The notes: a model not told the origin generated them from the letters alone. DNA of 64,000 bases from Poindextera sp035294785 (GCA_035294785.1 DATGKF010000137.1:1-64000), one strand, 5' to 3'. Counted from the first letter of the stretch, positions 25,747 to 34,564 are shown. Numbers and translations are program-made.

Positions 25747-27156
25747 ATGCCCGGCAAGACCCTCTACGACAAGATCTGGGACGCCCACGTCGTCGCCGAG
25801 GACGGGAACGGCGAGACCATCCTCTATGTCGACCTGCACCTCGTGCATGAGGTGACGAGCCCGCAGGCGTTCGCCGGCCTGCGCGCCGCCCGCCGGCCGG
25901 TGCGGCGCCCGGATCTGACGCTGGCGGTGGCCGACCACAACGTGCCCACCGAAGGGCAGGCGAAGGGTGTCGACGCGGTCGCCGACGACGAGGCGCGACT
26001 GCAGCTGAAGACGCTGGCCAGGAACGTCGCGGACGCCGGCATCGAGTTCTTCCCGATGGGCGATGTCCGGAACGGCATCGTCCACATCGTCGGCCCCGAG
26101 CAGGGTCGCACTCAGCCGGGTATGACCATCGTCTGCGGCGACAGCCACACCTCGACCCACGGCGCCTTCGGTGCGCTGGCGCACGGCATCGGCACCAGCG
26201 AAGTCGAGCACGTTCTGGCCACCCAGACGCTTCGCCAGCGGAAGTCTAGGAACATGCGGGTGTGGTTCGAAGGCGAGCCGCAGGCCGGCGTCGGCGCGAA
26301 GGACTATGCCCTGGCCATGATCGGCCGGATCGGCGCGGCCGGGGGCGCCGGCTATGTGATCGAGTACGCCGGGCCGGCCATCGCGGCGCTGTCGATGGAA
26401 GGGCGTATGACGCTGTGCAACCTCTCGATTGAGGGCGGCGCGCGGGCGGGGCTGGTGGCGCCGGACGAGACGACCTTCGCCTACCTCGCCGGCCGGCCGG
26501 CGGCGCCGAAGGGCGGCGGCTGGGCGATGGCGCTCGATCACTGGAAGCGCCTCTTCTCCGACGCTGACGCCCGCTTCGACCGCGAGGAGCGGATCGACGT
26601 GGCGATGCTGAAGCCCACGGTCACCTGGGGCACCAGCCCGGAGGACGTGATCCCTGTCGACGGCTGCGTGCCCGATCCGGCGGCCTTCGAAGGCGACAAG
26701 GCTGAGCAGGTGCGCCGGGCGCTGGACTACATGGGCCTGGAGCCCGGCCAGCCGATCGCGGCGGCGAAGATCGACCGCGTCTTCATCGGCTCCTGCACCA
26801 ACAGCCGCATCGAGGACCTGCGCGCCGCCGCCGCCATCGCCAAGGGCCGGACGGTCGCCAGCGGCGTCGCGGCCATGGTGGTGCCTGGGTCGGGCCTCGT
26901 GAAGGAGCAGGCGGAGGCCGAGGGGCTGGACGAGGTCTTCCGCGCCGCCGGCTTCGACTGGCGCGAGCCGGGCTGCTCCATGTGCCTGGCGATGAACCCC
27001 GACAAGCTCCAGCCCGGCGAGCGCTGCGCGTCGACTTCCAACCGCAACTTCGAGGGCCGCCAGGGGCGCGGCGGGCGCACCCACCTGATGAGCCCGGCCA
27101 TGGCCGCGGCGGCCGCCATCGCCGGCCACATCGTCGACGTGCGGGCGTTCTTATGA
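25747..27156 (+). CDS. leuC: 3-isopropylmalate dehydratase, large subunit
   Basis: LeuC (469 residues) forms with LeuD the [4Fe-4S] isopropylmalate isomerase of leucine biosynthesis. The cluster ligands are Cys349 (IGSCTNSR) and the CSMC pair near residues 409 and 412; HGDSHTSTHGAFGALAHGIGTSEVEH-type aconitase sequence occurs as CGDSHTSTHG. Length is as usual. It overlaps the next gene by four bases (ATGA at 27153-27156) and starts a five-gene run leuC-VOC-leuD-ABM-leuB. Confidence 0.97.
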   Translation: MPGKTLYDKIWDAHVVAEDGNGETILYVDLHLVHEVTSPQAFAGLRAARRPVRRPDLTLAVADHNVPTEGQAKGVDAVADDEARLQLKTLARNVADAGIEFFPMGDVRNGIVHIVGPEQGRTQPGMTIVCGDSHTSTHGAFGALAHGIGTSEVEHVLATQTLRQRKSRNMRVWFEGEPQAGVGAKDYALAMIGRIGAAGGAGYVIEYAGPAIAALSMEGRMTLCNLSIEGGARAGLVAPDETTFAYLAGRPAAPKGGGWAMALDHWKRLFSDADARFDREERIDVAMLKPTVTWGTSPEDVIPVDGCVPDPAAFEGDKAEQVRRALDYMGLEPGQPIAAAKIDRVFIGSCTNSRIEDLRAAAAIAKGRTVASGVAAMVVPGSGLVKEQAEAEGLDEVFRAAGFDWREPGCSMCLAMNPDKLQPGERCASTSNRNFEGRQGRGGRTHLMSPAMAAAAAIAGHIVDVRAFL

Positions 27157-28013
27157 TCATCGGCTACGACCACGCGCCGCTGATCGTGGCGGACCTGGAC
27201 GCGGCGGTCGCCAAGCTGACCGCCATGTTCGGGCGCGAGCCCAACTGGCGCGGCCGGCTGCCCGGCGTGCGCCATGCCTGGTTCCAGCTGGCCAATTTCG
27301 CCCTCGACGTCGTGGCGCCGCACGGCGAAGGCCCCGCGGGCGACGCGGCGCGCGCGCGGCTGGAGAAAGTCGGCGAGGGCCCGGCGGGCGTCGGTTTCGC
27401 GACGCCGGCGCTGGACGAGGCGGTCCGGATGCTGAACCGGCGCGGCGTGACCACTGCCGACCCCATCGAAGAGCATTCCACCGGCGAGGCGGGCGGCGAG
27501 CGCAACTGGCGCATCGCCATGGCGCGACCCTCGACCACACGCGGCATCCAGCTCTTTCTCGTTGCGCGCGATCCGGACGCCGAGCCATGGCCGATATCGC
27601 CGCCGATCGCCGACGAGGCCGCCGCGCTGGCGGCTGTGGACCATGTGGTGGTGCGCACGACAAACGCCGAAGCGACGATCGCCCTCTATGGGGCCAAGCT
27701 CGACCTGGACCTGCGCCTCGACCGCTCGAACCCGGACTGGGGTTCGCGGCTGCTGTTTTTCCGGTGCGGCGATGCGGTGCTGGAGGTGGGAGCGAGCCTG
27801 AACGCCGCGGTAAGCGACGAGCGCGACCGCCTGGGCGGCTTCGCCTGGCGCGCGCCGCAGCCGGAGGCCGCCCACAGCCGCATGGCCGCCGCGGGTCTCG
27901 ACGTCTCGGAGCTGCGCAAGGGCCGCAAGCCCGGCACCAGCGTCTTCACCGTGCGCGACGCCATCGGGGGGGCCAATCTGGTCATCAGCGCAGCAGCGGC
28001 GGGAGACGACTGA
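27153..28013 (+). CDS. Two-domain VOC/glyoxalase-like protein
   Basis: A 286-residue protein of the vicinal oxygen chelate superfamily, glyoxalase_3-like. The N-terminal module begins YDHAPLIVADLDAAVAKLTAMFG; the second begins AAVDHVVVRTTNAEATIALYGAKLDLDLRLD, so two betaalphabetabetabeta modules are fused. Metal ligands could be the His of YDHA, His of VDHV and glutamates (AVLEVGA). It lies between leuC and leuD with four-base and one-base overlaps, so all three are translationally coupled. Its role in a leucine operon is unknown; I infer only that it is co-expressed. Confidence 0.75.
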   Translation: MIIGYDHAPLIVADLDAAVAKLTAMFGREPNWRGRLPGVRHAWFQLANFALDVVAPHGEGPAGDAARARLEKVGEGPAGVGFATPALDEAVRMLNRRGVTTADPIEEHSTGEAGGERNWRIAMARPSTTRGIQLFLVARDPDAEPWPISPPIADEAAALAAVDHVVVRTTNAEATIALYGAKLDLDLRLDRSNPDWGSRLLFFRCGDAVLEVGASLNAAVSDERDRLGGFAWRAPQPEAAHSRMAAAGLDVSELRKGRKPGTSVFTVRDAIGGANLVISAAAAGDD

Positions 28014-28627
28014 TGCGCGCCTTCACCCGTCTCGATGGCCGCGCCGCAGCGCTGACCATCGCCAACCTGGACACCGACCAGATCATCCCCAAGCAGTTCC
28101 TCAAGACGGTGGAGCGCGAGGGGCTGGGCAAGGGCCTCTTCTACGACCTTCGCTTCGACGGCGAGGGGCGGCCCAAGCCCGACTTCGTGCTCAACCGGCC
28201 GGAGTTCGCCGGCGTGAACATCCTGATCGGCGGCGAGAATTTCGGCTGCGGCTCCAGCCGCGAACACGCGCCGTGGGCCCTGCTGGACTACGGCGTCAGC
28301 TGCGTGATCGCGCCGGCCTTCGGCGACATCTTCTATGAGAACTGCTTCCAGAACGGCGTGCTGCCGGTGGTGCTGCCCGAAGACGCCGTGCACGCGCTGG
28401 CGGCCGAGGCCAAGGGCGGCAACCACCTCTTTTCCGTCGACCTGGCCGAGCAGACCGTGACCGCGCCGAGCGGGCAGGTGTTCCGGTTCGACATCGATCC
28501 CGGCCGAAAAGAGAAGCTGCTCAAGGGCCTGGACTCGGTTGGCGAGACGCTGGAGCACGCGGGCGACATCAGCGTCTTCGAACAGCGGCGCCGACTGGCG
28601 CAGCCCTGGCTGGAGGCGCGCGCGTGA
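28013..28627 (+). CDS. leuD: 3-isopropylmalate dehydratase, small subunit
   Basis: LeuD (204 residues) supplies the swivelling domain of the isomerase. The family signature GENFGCGSSREHAPWAL is intact, as are NLDTDQIIPKQFLK at the N-terminus and FGDIFYENCFQNGVLPV. Its ATG shares a base with the preceding TGA, and it ends four bases into the next gene (ABM). Domain order and length are standard. Confidence 0.97.
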   Translation: MRAFTRLDGRAAALTIANLDTDQIIPKQFLKTVEREGLGKGLFYDLRFDGEGRPKPDFVLNRPEFAGVNILIGGENFGCGSSREHAPWALLDYGVSCVIAPAFGDIFYENCFQNGVLPVVLPEDAVHALAAEAKGGNHLFSVDLAEQTVTAPSGQVFRFDIDPGRKEKLLKGLDSVGETLEHAGDISVFEQRRRLAQPWLEARA

Positions 28628-28926
28628 GCCTGATCGTCGCCGGCACGGTGCGCGTGCCGCCTGAGAACCTGGAGGGCCTTCGCCCGAAGATGATCGAGAT
28701 GATGACCTCGACCCGCGGCGAGGACGGTTGCGGCGCTTACGCCTACGCCGAGGACGTGGCCGAGCCCGGTCTGATCCATGTGTTCGAGATCTGGCGCGAT
28801 CAGGCGGCGCTGGACGCCCACTTCCAGACGCCGCACATGGCCGCCTGGCGGGCGGCCTGGCCGAGCTTCGGCGTCTCCGACCGGAGCCTGAACGTCTACG
28901 AGATCGCAGCCGTGCGGGCGATTTAG
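28624..28926 (+). CDS. ABM-domain quinol monooxygenase-like protein
   Basis: A 100-residue single-domain protein of the antibiotic biosynthesis monooxygenase (ABM, YgiN-like) family, a dimeric ferredoxin-like fold. Recognisable parts are IVAGTVRVPPENLEGLRPKM, the REDGCGAY-like TRGEDGCGAYAYAEDVAEPGLIHVFEIWRD strand, and AALDAHFQTPHM. Members oxidise quinols or other small substrates without cofactors, or have no known activity. It overlaps leuD and is four bases before leuB, so it is part of the operon. A second ABM-like gene occurs at 34565. Confidence 0.75.
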   Translation: MSLIVAGTVRVPPENLEGLRPKMIEMMTSTRGEDGCGAYAYAEDVAEPGLIHVFEIWRDQAALDAHFQTPHMAAWRAAWPSFGVSDRSLNVYEIAAVRAI

Positions 28927-28930
28927 CGCG

Positions 28931-30001
28931 ATGGCCAAGCTGCTGCTGCTGCTGCCGGGTGACTTCATCGGGCCCGAGGTCACCGCCGAGGTGGAGCGGG
29001 TGGCCCAGCGCCTGGTCAACGACCTCGACATCGACTCCCGCCCCTTCGGCGGCGCGAGCCTGGACGCGCACGGCGAGCCGCTGACGGCCGAGACGCTTCA
29101 GGCGGCGCTGGCGTCGGACGCGGTGTTGATGGGGGCGGTCGGGGGCGCAGTCGGGCCGAGCAACCCATGGGCGGACGTCCCCCGCGACAAGCGGCCCGAA
29201 GCCGGCCTGCTTGGCCTGCGCAAGGCGATGGACGTGTACGCCAACCTTCGGCCCGCGGTCTGCTTCGAGGCGCTGGCGGGCGCTTCGGCCCTGAGGCCGG
29301 AGTTGGTCGCCGGGCTCGATCTGATGATCGTGCGCGAGCTGACGGGCGGCGTCTATTTCGGCGAACCGCGCGGGGTCGAGACGCTGCCGGACGGCCAAAA
29401 GCGCGCCGTCGACACGCAGGTCTATACGACGAGCGAGATCGAGCGGGTGTCGCGCGTGGCCTTTGGCCTGGCGCGCGGGCGACGAAACAAGGTGACGAGC
29501 TGCGAGAAGGCCAACGTCATGGAGACCGGGGCGCTCTGGCGCGAGGTGGTGAGCGACCTGCACGCGCGCGAGTTCGCCGACGTCGAGCTGGAGCACATGC
29601 TGGCCGACAACGCCGCCATGCAGCTGGTGCGCCAGCCCAGCCAGTTCGACGTGATCGTCACCGATAACCTGTTCGGCGACGTGCTTTCGGACGAGGCGGC
29701 GATGCTGACCGGTTCGCTGGGCATGCTGCCGTCGGCGGCGCTGGGCGATGCCGGCAAGCCGGGGCTGTACGAGCCGATCCACGGCTCGGCGCCCGACATC
29801 GCCGGCAAGGGCCTGGCGAACCCACTGGCGGCCATCCTGTCGTTCGAGATGGCGCTCAGATGGTCGCTCGAGCGCCCCGACCTGGCCGACCGGCTGGCGG
29901 CGGCGGTGAAGGCCGCGCTCGACGCCGGCGCCCGCACCCGCGACATCGGCGGCGACCTCTCGACGAAAGAAATGACCGACGCGGTGCTGAGCCGGCTTTA
30001 G
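28931..30001 (+). CDS. leuB: 3-isopropylmalate dehydrogenase
   Basis: LeuB (356 residues) oxidatively decarboxylates 3-isopropylmalate with NAD. Substrate and metal residues are kept: GLRKAMDVYANLRPA, IVRELTGGVYFGEPRG, the lysine of SCEKANVMETG and TDNLFGDVLSDEAAM, and the NAD segment HGSAPDIAGKGLANPLAAILS. One oddity is visible: the N-terminal PGDGIGPE consensus reads PGDFIGPE, a bulky Phe for Gly. It closes the leuC-leuD-leuB run and is followed by an inverted repeat. Confidence 0.93.
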   Translation: MAKLLLLLPGDFIGPEVTAEVERVAQRLVNDLDIDSRPFGGASLDAHGEPLTAETLQAALASDAVLMGAVGGAVGPSNPWADVPRDKRPEAGLLGLRKAMDVYANLRPAVCFEALAGASALRPELVAGLDLMIVRELTGGVYFGEPRGVETLPDGQKRAVDTQVYTTSEIERVSRVAFGLARGRRNKVTSCEKANVMETGALWREVVSDLHAREFADVELEHMLADNAAMQLVRQPSQFDVIVTDNLFGDVLSDEAAMLTGSLGMLPSAALGDAGKPGLYEPIHGSAPDIAGKGLANPLAAILSFEMALRWSLERPDLADRLAAAVKAALDAGARTRDIGGDLSTKEMTDAVLSRL

Positions 30002-30008
30002 GACCTGT

Positions 30009-30120
30009 TCTCATCCCCGGGAAGAGCGGGGACGCAGGCTTTTGAGGGAGGGTGCGCTTGCGGCAGGCTGTCGGGGCTTAGCCAAAGGCTGGATCCCCGC
30101 GTCCGTGGGGATGAGCGGGG
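30009..30120. repeat. REP-like inverted repeat between leuB and fabI
   Basis: TCTCATCCCC...GCGGGGACGCAGGC (30009-30039) is roughly complementary to GGATCCCCGCGTCCGTGGGGATGAGCGGGG (30091-30120): both contain CATCCCC next to GCGGGGA when read on opposite strands. Each half is itself a small palindrome. The pair lies between convergent genes and looks like an extragenic palindromic element that may also end transcription from both sides. Confidence 0.55.
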
Positions 30121-30161
30121 GTAGGGGCCAAGTCATTGGCCACTTCAACTCAGCCTGGACC

Positions 30162-30968
30162 CTACAGCAGCTCTTCGGGGGGGCCCATCATGTGGATGCC
30201 GGCGTCGACGTGGACGATCTCGCCCGTGGCCGAGCGGCCGAGGTCGGAGACCAGCCAGAGCACCGTCCCGGCGACGCTCTCCGTCGCCGTGTGCTCTTTC
30301 AGCGCGCTAAGAGCCGCGCTCTTGGCATGCATCTGACGCCCGCCCTGGATGCCGGCCAGCGAAAGTGAGCGAAAGGCGCCGGCCGAGATGGCGTTCACGC
30401 GGACCTTCTGCGGGCCGAGATCGCGGGCGATGTAGCGAACCGACGACTCCAACGCCGCCTTGGCGACGCCCATCATATTGTAGTTGGGCATCGGCCGTTC
30501 GGCGCCGAGGTAAGTCATAGTGATGATCGAGCCGCCGTTCGGCATCAGCTTCGCAGCCCGTCGCGCGGCGTCGACGAAGCTGTAGACCGAGATGTCCAAG
30601 GCGAAGTGGAAGCCCTCGCGGGTGGTGTTCTCGACGAACGATCCCATGAGCTGACTGCGGTCGGCCATCGCGATCGCATGTACGAGGTAGTCGAGCGTCC
30701 CGAGCGACGTCTCGACTTGGGCGAACGCCCGATCCATCGAGGCGTCATCGGCCACATCGCAGACGATCGGGATCGCCCCGAGGCCCTCGGCCAGAGGCTT
30801 TGCCCGCCGCTCGTTCATCTCGATGTAGGTGACGGCTTGCTCGGCGCCTTGCGCTGCCATTTGGGCGGCGATGACGTAAGCGATGGAGTGGCTGTCGGCC
30901 AAGCCCATCACCACGCCCTTCTTGCCCTTCAGCAGATCGCCCTTGGGCAGGTCGAAATCGTCGGCCAA
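30162..30968 (-). CDS. fabI: Enoyl-ACP reductase, FabI2-type
   Basis: A 268-residue SDR-fold enoyl-ACP reductase that reduces trans-2-enoyl-ACP with NADH in fatty-acid elongation. The FabI catalytic Y-x6-K is present (YNMMGVAK); the N-terminal glycine motif reads GLADSHSIAYVIA, more divergent than the usual GVANxxSIAWGIA. This is the FabI2 kind found with fabA and fabB in many alphaproteobacteria. The start is a TTG at 30968 with a strong AGGGAGG site six bases upstream. It is the last gene of the fabA-fabB-fabI run. Confidence 0.9.
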   Translation of the reverse strand: MADDFDLPKGDLLKGKKGVVMGLADSHSIAYVIAAQMAAQGAEQAVTYIEMNERRAKPLAEGLGAIPIVCDVADDASMDRAFAQVETSLGTLDYLVHAIAMADRSQLMGSFVENTTREGFHFALDISVYSFVDAARRAAKLMPNGGSIITMTYLGAERPMPNYNMMGVAKAALESSVRYIARDLGPQKVRVNAISAGAFRSLSLAGIQGGRQMHAKSAALSALKEHTATESVAGTVLWLVSDLGRSATGEIVHVDAGIHMMGPPEELL

Positions 30969-31034
30969 AGCCAGCCTCCCTTTGTGTTCCTGGTCTTGCC
31001 TGCCTAGCAGGCGGTTGCGGCTGGCGCCACGCGC

Positions 31035-32252
31035 TCAGCCGTCGTAGCGGCTCATCACCAGGCAGCCGTTCGTGCCGCCAAAACCGAAGCCATTCGACAT
31101 CACGTTTTCGAGCGCGACCTCTTTGCGAGCCCTGAGGATCGGCAGGTCGGCGAAGGCCGGGTCGAGGTTGTCGATGTGGGCGCTCTCGCAGGCGAAGCCC
31201 GCCTGCATCATGAGAAGGCAGTAGATCGCTTCCTGCGCGCCCACCGCCCCCAGGCTGTGGCCGGTCAGCGACTTGGTGGACGAGATCAGCGGCGCATCGT
31301 CGCCGAACACCTCGCGCACCGCCTCCATCTCACGGATGTCCCCGACCTCGGTCGAGGTGCCATGTGGATTCAAATAATCAATGTGTCGGCCGCCCGCGCC
31401 TTCCAGGGCCAAGCGCATGCAGCGCGCCGCGCCTTCTCCCGACGGAGCCACCATGTCGAAGCCGTCCGAGTTGGCCGCATAGCCGGTGATCTCGGCGTAG
31501 ATTTTCGCGCCGCGCGCCTTCGCCCGCTCGAGGTCCTCCAGCACCACGACGCCTGCCCCGCCAGCGATGACGAACCCGTCGCGCTCGGTGTCGTAGGCGC
31601 GGCTGGCCACGGCCGGGCGATTGTTGAACCGCGTCGACATTGCGCCCATGGCGTCGAACAGCACCGAGAGCGTCCAGTCGAGCTCCTCGCAGCCGCCGGC
31701 GAACATCACGTCCTGCTTGCCCCACTGGATCTGTTCGGCGGCGGCCCCGATGCAGTGGGTCGACGTCGCACAAGCCGAGGAAATCGAATAGTTGATTCCC
31801 TTGATTCCAAACCAGGTGGCGAGCGTGCCCGAGGGGCCGGAGCTCATGGTCTTGGGCACCGCGAACGGGCCGATGCGCTTGGGGCCCTTTTCGCGCGCGA
31901 TGCGCGCCGCCTCGACCAGGCTCTTCGTCGAAGCGCCGCCGGAGCCCACGATCAGCCCGGTCCGCTCGTGCTTGAGGTCGGCTTCCTCGAGCCCGGAGTC
32001 GGCGATGGCCTGCTCCATGGCGAGGTGCCCGTAGGCGGTGCCGGCGGCGAGGAAGCGGGCCGCGCGCCGGTCGATCAGCGCTTCCCAATCGACGACGGCC
32101 GGCGCGTGCACCTGACAGCGGAAGCCGAGTTCGGCGTATTCCGGCGCGGCGACCACGCCCGAGCGCGCCTCGCGCAGGCTGGCCGTGACCTCTTCGGCGT
32201 TGACGCCGATCGAGGAAATGACCCCCAATCCGGTGACGGCGACGCGGCGCAT
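31035..32252 (-). CDS. fabB: 3-oxoacyl-ACP synthase I
   Basis: FabB (405 residues) condenses acyl-ACP with malonyl-ACP and is needed for elongating unsaturated acyl chains. The thiolase fold has the nucleophile Cys161 (SISSACATSTHCIG), the His pair in NPHGTSTEVGD and TGHSLGAVGA, and the conserved lysine of STKSLTGH. It lies 12 bases after fabA, in one operon with fabI downstream. Confidence 0.95.
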   Translation of the reverse strand: MRRVAVTGLGVISSIGVNAEEVTASLREARSGVVAAPEYAELGFRCQVHAPAVVDWEALIDRRAARFLAAGTAYGHLAMEQAIADSGLEEADLKHERTGLIVGSGGASTKSLVEAARIAREKGPKRIGPFAVPKTMSSGPSGTLATWFGIKGINYSISSACATSTHCIGAAAEQIQWGKQDVMFAGGCEELDWTLSVLFDAMGAMSTRFNNRPAVASRAYDTERDGFVIAGGAGVVVLEDLERAKARGAKIYAEITGYAANSDGFDMVAPSGEGAARCMRLALEGAGGRHIDYLNPHGTSTEVGDIREMEAVREVFGDDAPLISSTKSLTGHSLGAVGAQEAIYCLLMMQAGFACESAHIDNLDPAFADLPILRARKEVALENVMSNGFGFGGTNGCLVMSRYDG

Positions 32253-32264
32253 GCGGCTCCCCGG

Positions 32265-32786
32265 TCAGTCCAGGCCGGCGGCGTCGAACAGGCCGACGCG
32301 CAGGTCGTGGGCCTCATAGATGGGTTGCCCGTCGACCTCCATCACCCCGTCGCCGACGCCCATGACCAGTTTGCGGATGATAACGCGCTTCAGGTCGATC
32401 CTCCAGGAGACGAGCTTGGCGCTCGGCGTCACCTGGCCGGCGAATTTGACTTCGCCGACGCCCAGCGCGCGACCCCGGCCCGGCGCACCCGACCAGGCGA
32501 GGAAGAAACCGACAAGCTGCCACATGGCGTCCAGGCCTAGGCAGCCGGGCATCACCGGGTCGCCGATGAAGTGGCATTGGAAGAACCACTGCGCCGGATC
32601 CATGTCGAGTTCGGCGCGGACGTGGCCCTTGCCATACGCGCCGCCCGTCCCTGCGATGTCCGTGATGCGGTCGAACATGAGCATCGGCGGGTTCGGCAGC
32701 TGGGCGTTGCCGGGCCCGAACATCTCGCCCCGAGCGCAGGCGAGCAGATCGTCGGTGTCGAAACGCGACTTTGTCCAGGCGGTCAT
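32265..32786 (-). CDS. fabA: 3-hydroxydecanoyl-ACP dehydratase/isomerase
   Basis: FabA (173 residues) dehydrates 3-hydroxydecanoyl-ACP and isomerises the product, opening the anaerobic unsaturated fatty-acid route. The hotdog active site is intact: His72 in WFFQCHFIGDPVMPG and Asp86 in GCLGLDAMWQLVGF. The start at 32786 (MTAWTKSRF) matches the family N-terminus; an upstream Met at 32822 gives an odd leader. It heads the fabA-fabB-fabI operon; many relatives have an Irr/Fur-type gene in front, absent here. Confidence 0.95.
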   Translation of the reverse strand: MTAWTKSRFDTDDLLACARGEMFGPGNAQLPNPPMLMFDRITDIAGTGGAYGKGHVRAELDMDPAQWFFQCHFIGDPVMPGCLGLDAMWQLVGFFLAWSGAPGRGRALGVGEVKFAGQVTPSAKLVSWRIDLKRVIIRKLVMGVGDGVMEVDGQPIYEAHDLRVGLFDAAGLD

Positions 32787-32852
32787 GCTGATCCGGTCGC
32801 CGGCTCGCGGGAGCGCGGCCAACCGAACGCTAGCATGCCCGTGTTCGGCGCC

Positions 32853-33365
32853 TCAACGGCATTGGGCCGCATCGCTCGCGCCCCAGACCTCGCTTGCCGC
32901 CACCCACCCGTCGGCCGAACCGACGCGCACCTTGCACCAATCCTTCTGACAGCGGTCGACCTGGGCCAGCGCGCGCGGCGCGAGATAAGCCTCGATGCGC
33001 GCACCAGCGCGCGGATGCTCGACGATCGGCGCCGGGCCGGCCCGGATACGCATCACGGCGCGGCGGCCGTCTGTGGTGCGCTCGTGCACCCAGGAAAGCG
33101 CGCCGTCGGGATCGCAGATGCGCCGCCACTCGCCCATCTCGGCGACGACCTGAACGGGAAGCCCGCGCACGTGGTAGGTCCACAAGAGCCGGTGGTCGTC
33201 ACTGGGGCCGGAGCGGGCGTTCACCTCGCCGAACTTCAGCGTGACGTAGCGCGGCACCGGCAGACCCGACGGCGTCGGGCGGTCTTCGTCGCCCGCCCGG
33301 CCCGCGCCGGCGGCGAGGCTCAAGAAAAGGGCGCCCGCCACGCCGACCGCCTCGATCCCCCGCAT
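32853..33365 (-). CDS. Secreted SH3-domain protein (DUF1058-like)
   Basis: A 170-residue exported protein: signal peptide (MRGIEAVGVAGALFLSLAAGAGRAG) then two bacterial SH3-like modules. The first contains RYVTLKFGEVNARSGPSDDHRLLWTYHVRGLPVQVVAEMGEWRRICDPDG, the second AYLAPRALAQVDRCQKDWCKVRVGSADGWV, both with the SH3b landmarks NxRxGP and GW. Such proteins are thought to bind peptidoglycan or other periplasmic ligands. It precedes fabA on the same strand by 66 bases. The frame stays open far upstream, but only ATG 33365 gives a signal peptide. Confidence 0.8.
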   Translation of the reverse strand: MRGIEAVGVAGALFLSLAAGAGRAGDEDRPTPSGLPVPRYVTLKFGEVNARSGPSDDHRLLWTYHVRGLPVQVVAEMGEWRRICDPDGALSWVHERTTDGRRAVMRIRAGPAPIVEHPRAGARIEAYLAPRALAQVDRCQKDWCKVRVGSADGWVAASEVWGASDAAQCR

Positions 33366-33497
33366 CCGTCCTCCACGCTGGCCGGCCGACGCCTTGGCCG
33401 CATCCGACCCGCTTGCTACAAGCCGCCGCGACGCCTTCAAGGGCGCGCCGGACGTTTTTGCGAGTCTTCCGCGCCCCACCTCTTTTCGAACCGCACC

Positions 33498-34484
33498 ATG
33501 ACCGACAGCAAGCCGAAAGTCGTCGTCACGCGCAAGCTGCCCGCCCCCGTCGAGGCGCGCATGGCCGAACTGTTCGATGCACGCTTCAACGCGAGCGACG
33601 CAGCGATGAGCGCCGCCGAGCTGGCCGCCGCCGTCGCCAAGGCCGAGGTTCTGGTGCCGACGATCACGGACGCGATCGACGAGGCGCTGATCGCTGCGGC
33701 GGGGCCGGCCTTTAAGATGATCGCCAACTTCGGCGCCGGGGTCGATCACATCGACGTCGAGGCGGCGCACGCGCGCGGCATCGTGGTCACCAACACGCCG
33801 GGCGTGCTCACCGAAGACACCGCCGACATGACCATGGCGCTGATCATGGCCGTCGCGCGCCGCATCATCGAGGGCGCGGCTGTGGCGCAGGCCGGCGGCT
33901 ACACCGGCTGGTCGCCGACCTGGATGCTGGGCAAGCGGCTGAAGGGCGCCAAGCTCGGCATCGTCGGTATGGGCCGCATCGGCCAGGCGCTGGCGCGCCG
34001 GGCCAAGGCGTTCGGCCTCGTGATCAACTACCACAACCGCAAACCGGTCGGCCCGACCATCGAGGGCGAGCTGGACGCGACCTACTGGGGCTCGCTCGAC
34101 CAGATGCTGGCGCACATGGACATCGTCTCGCTGACCTGCCCGAGCACGCCGGCGACCTACCATCTGCTTTCGGCGCGGCGGCTGAAGCTGCTGCAGCCGC
34201 ACGCGGTCGTGGTCAACACGTCGCGCGGCGAGGTGATCGACGAGGCGGCGATGGCCGCGATGCTGGTCGCCGGCGAGCTCGGCGGCGCCGGCCTCGACGT
34301 CTTCGAGCACGAACCGACGATCAATCCGAACCTGCTCAACCGGCCGAACGTCGTGCTGCTGCCGCACATGAGCTCAGCGACGGTCGAGGCGCGCATCGAG
34401 ATGGGCGAGAAGGTGATGATCAACATCCGCACCTACCTCGACGGCCACAAGCCGCCGGACCGCGTGATCCCTTCGATGCTTTAG
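33498..34484 (+). CDS. D-isomer 2-hydroxyacid dehydrogenase (glyoxylate/hydroxypyruvate reductase type)
   Basis: A 328-residue NAD(P)-dependent 2-hydroxyacid dehydrogenase. The Rossmann motif is GIVGMGRIGQALARRAKAFG; the catalytic Arg lies in VVNTSRGEVID, Glu in FEHEP and His in LLPHMSSAT. NYHNRKP after the second beta-strand suggests NADP preference. The nearest functional guess is reduction of glyoxylate or hydroxypyruvate. The LPHMSSAT segment has Met where most relatives have Leu/Ile plus Gly. It is divergent from the SH3 gene. Confidence 0.88.
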   Translation: MTDSKPKVVVTRKLPAPVEARMAELFDARFNASDAAMSAAELAAAVAKAEVLVPTITDAIDEALIAAAGPAFKMIANFGAGVDHIDVEAAHARGIVVTNTPGVLTEDTADMTMALIMAVARRIIEGAAVAQAGGYTGWSPTWMLGKRLKGAKLGIVGMGRIGQALARRAKAFGLVINYHNRKPVGPTIEGELDATYWGSLDQMLAHMDIVSLTCPSTPATYHLLSARRLKLLQPHAVVVNTSRGEVIDEAAMAAMLVAGELGGAGLDVFEHEPTINPNLLNRPNVVLLPHMSSATVEARIEMGEKVMINIRTYLDGHKPPDRVIPSML

Positions 34485-34564
34485 CGCGGCTTTGCCGGGG
34501 CTTCCCGCGTTGAAGCGCGGCCGCTCGGAGCGCAATCTTGCCTGTCACTGCAAAGGAGGCAGCC

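Noticed and set aside
27686..29782. A 698-codon minus-strand frame opposite leuD, ABM and leuB
   Set aside because: It crosses three real coupled genes and has shadow composition.
32853..34367. SH3 protein extended to 504 codons
   Set aside because: The extra N-terminal part is antisense to the 2-hydroxyacid dehydrogenase and lacks a start with a ribosome site; the signal peptide begins at 33365.
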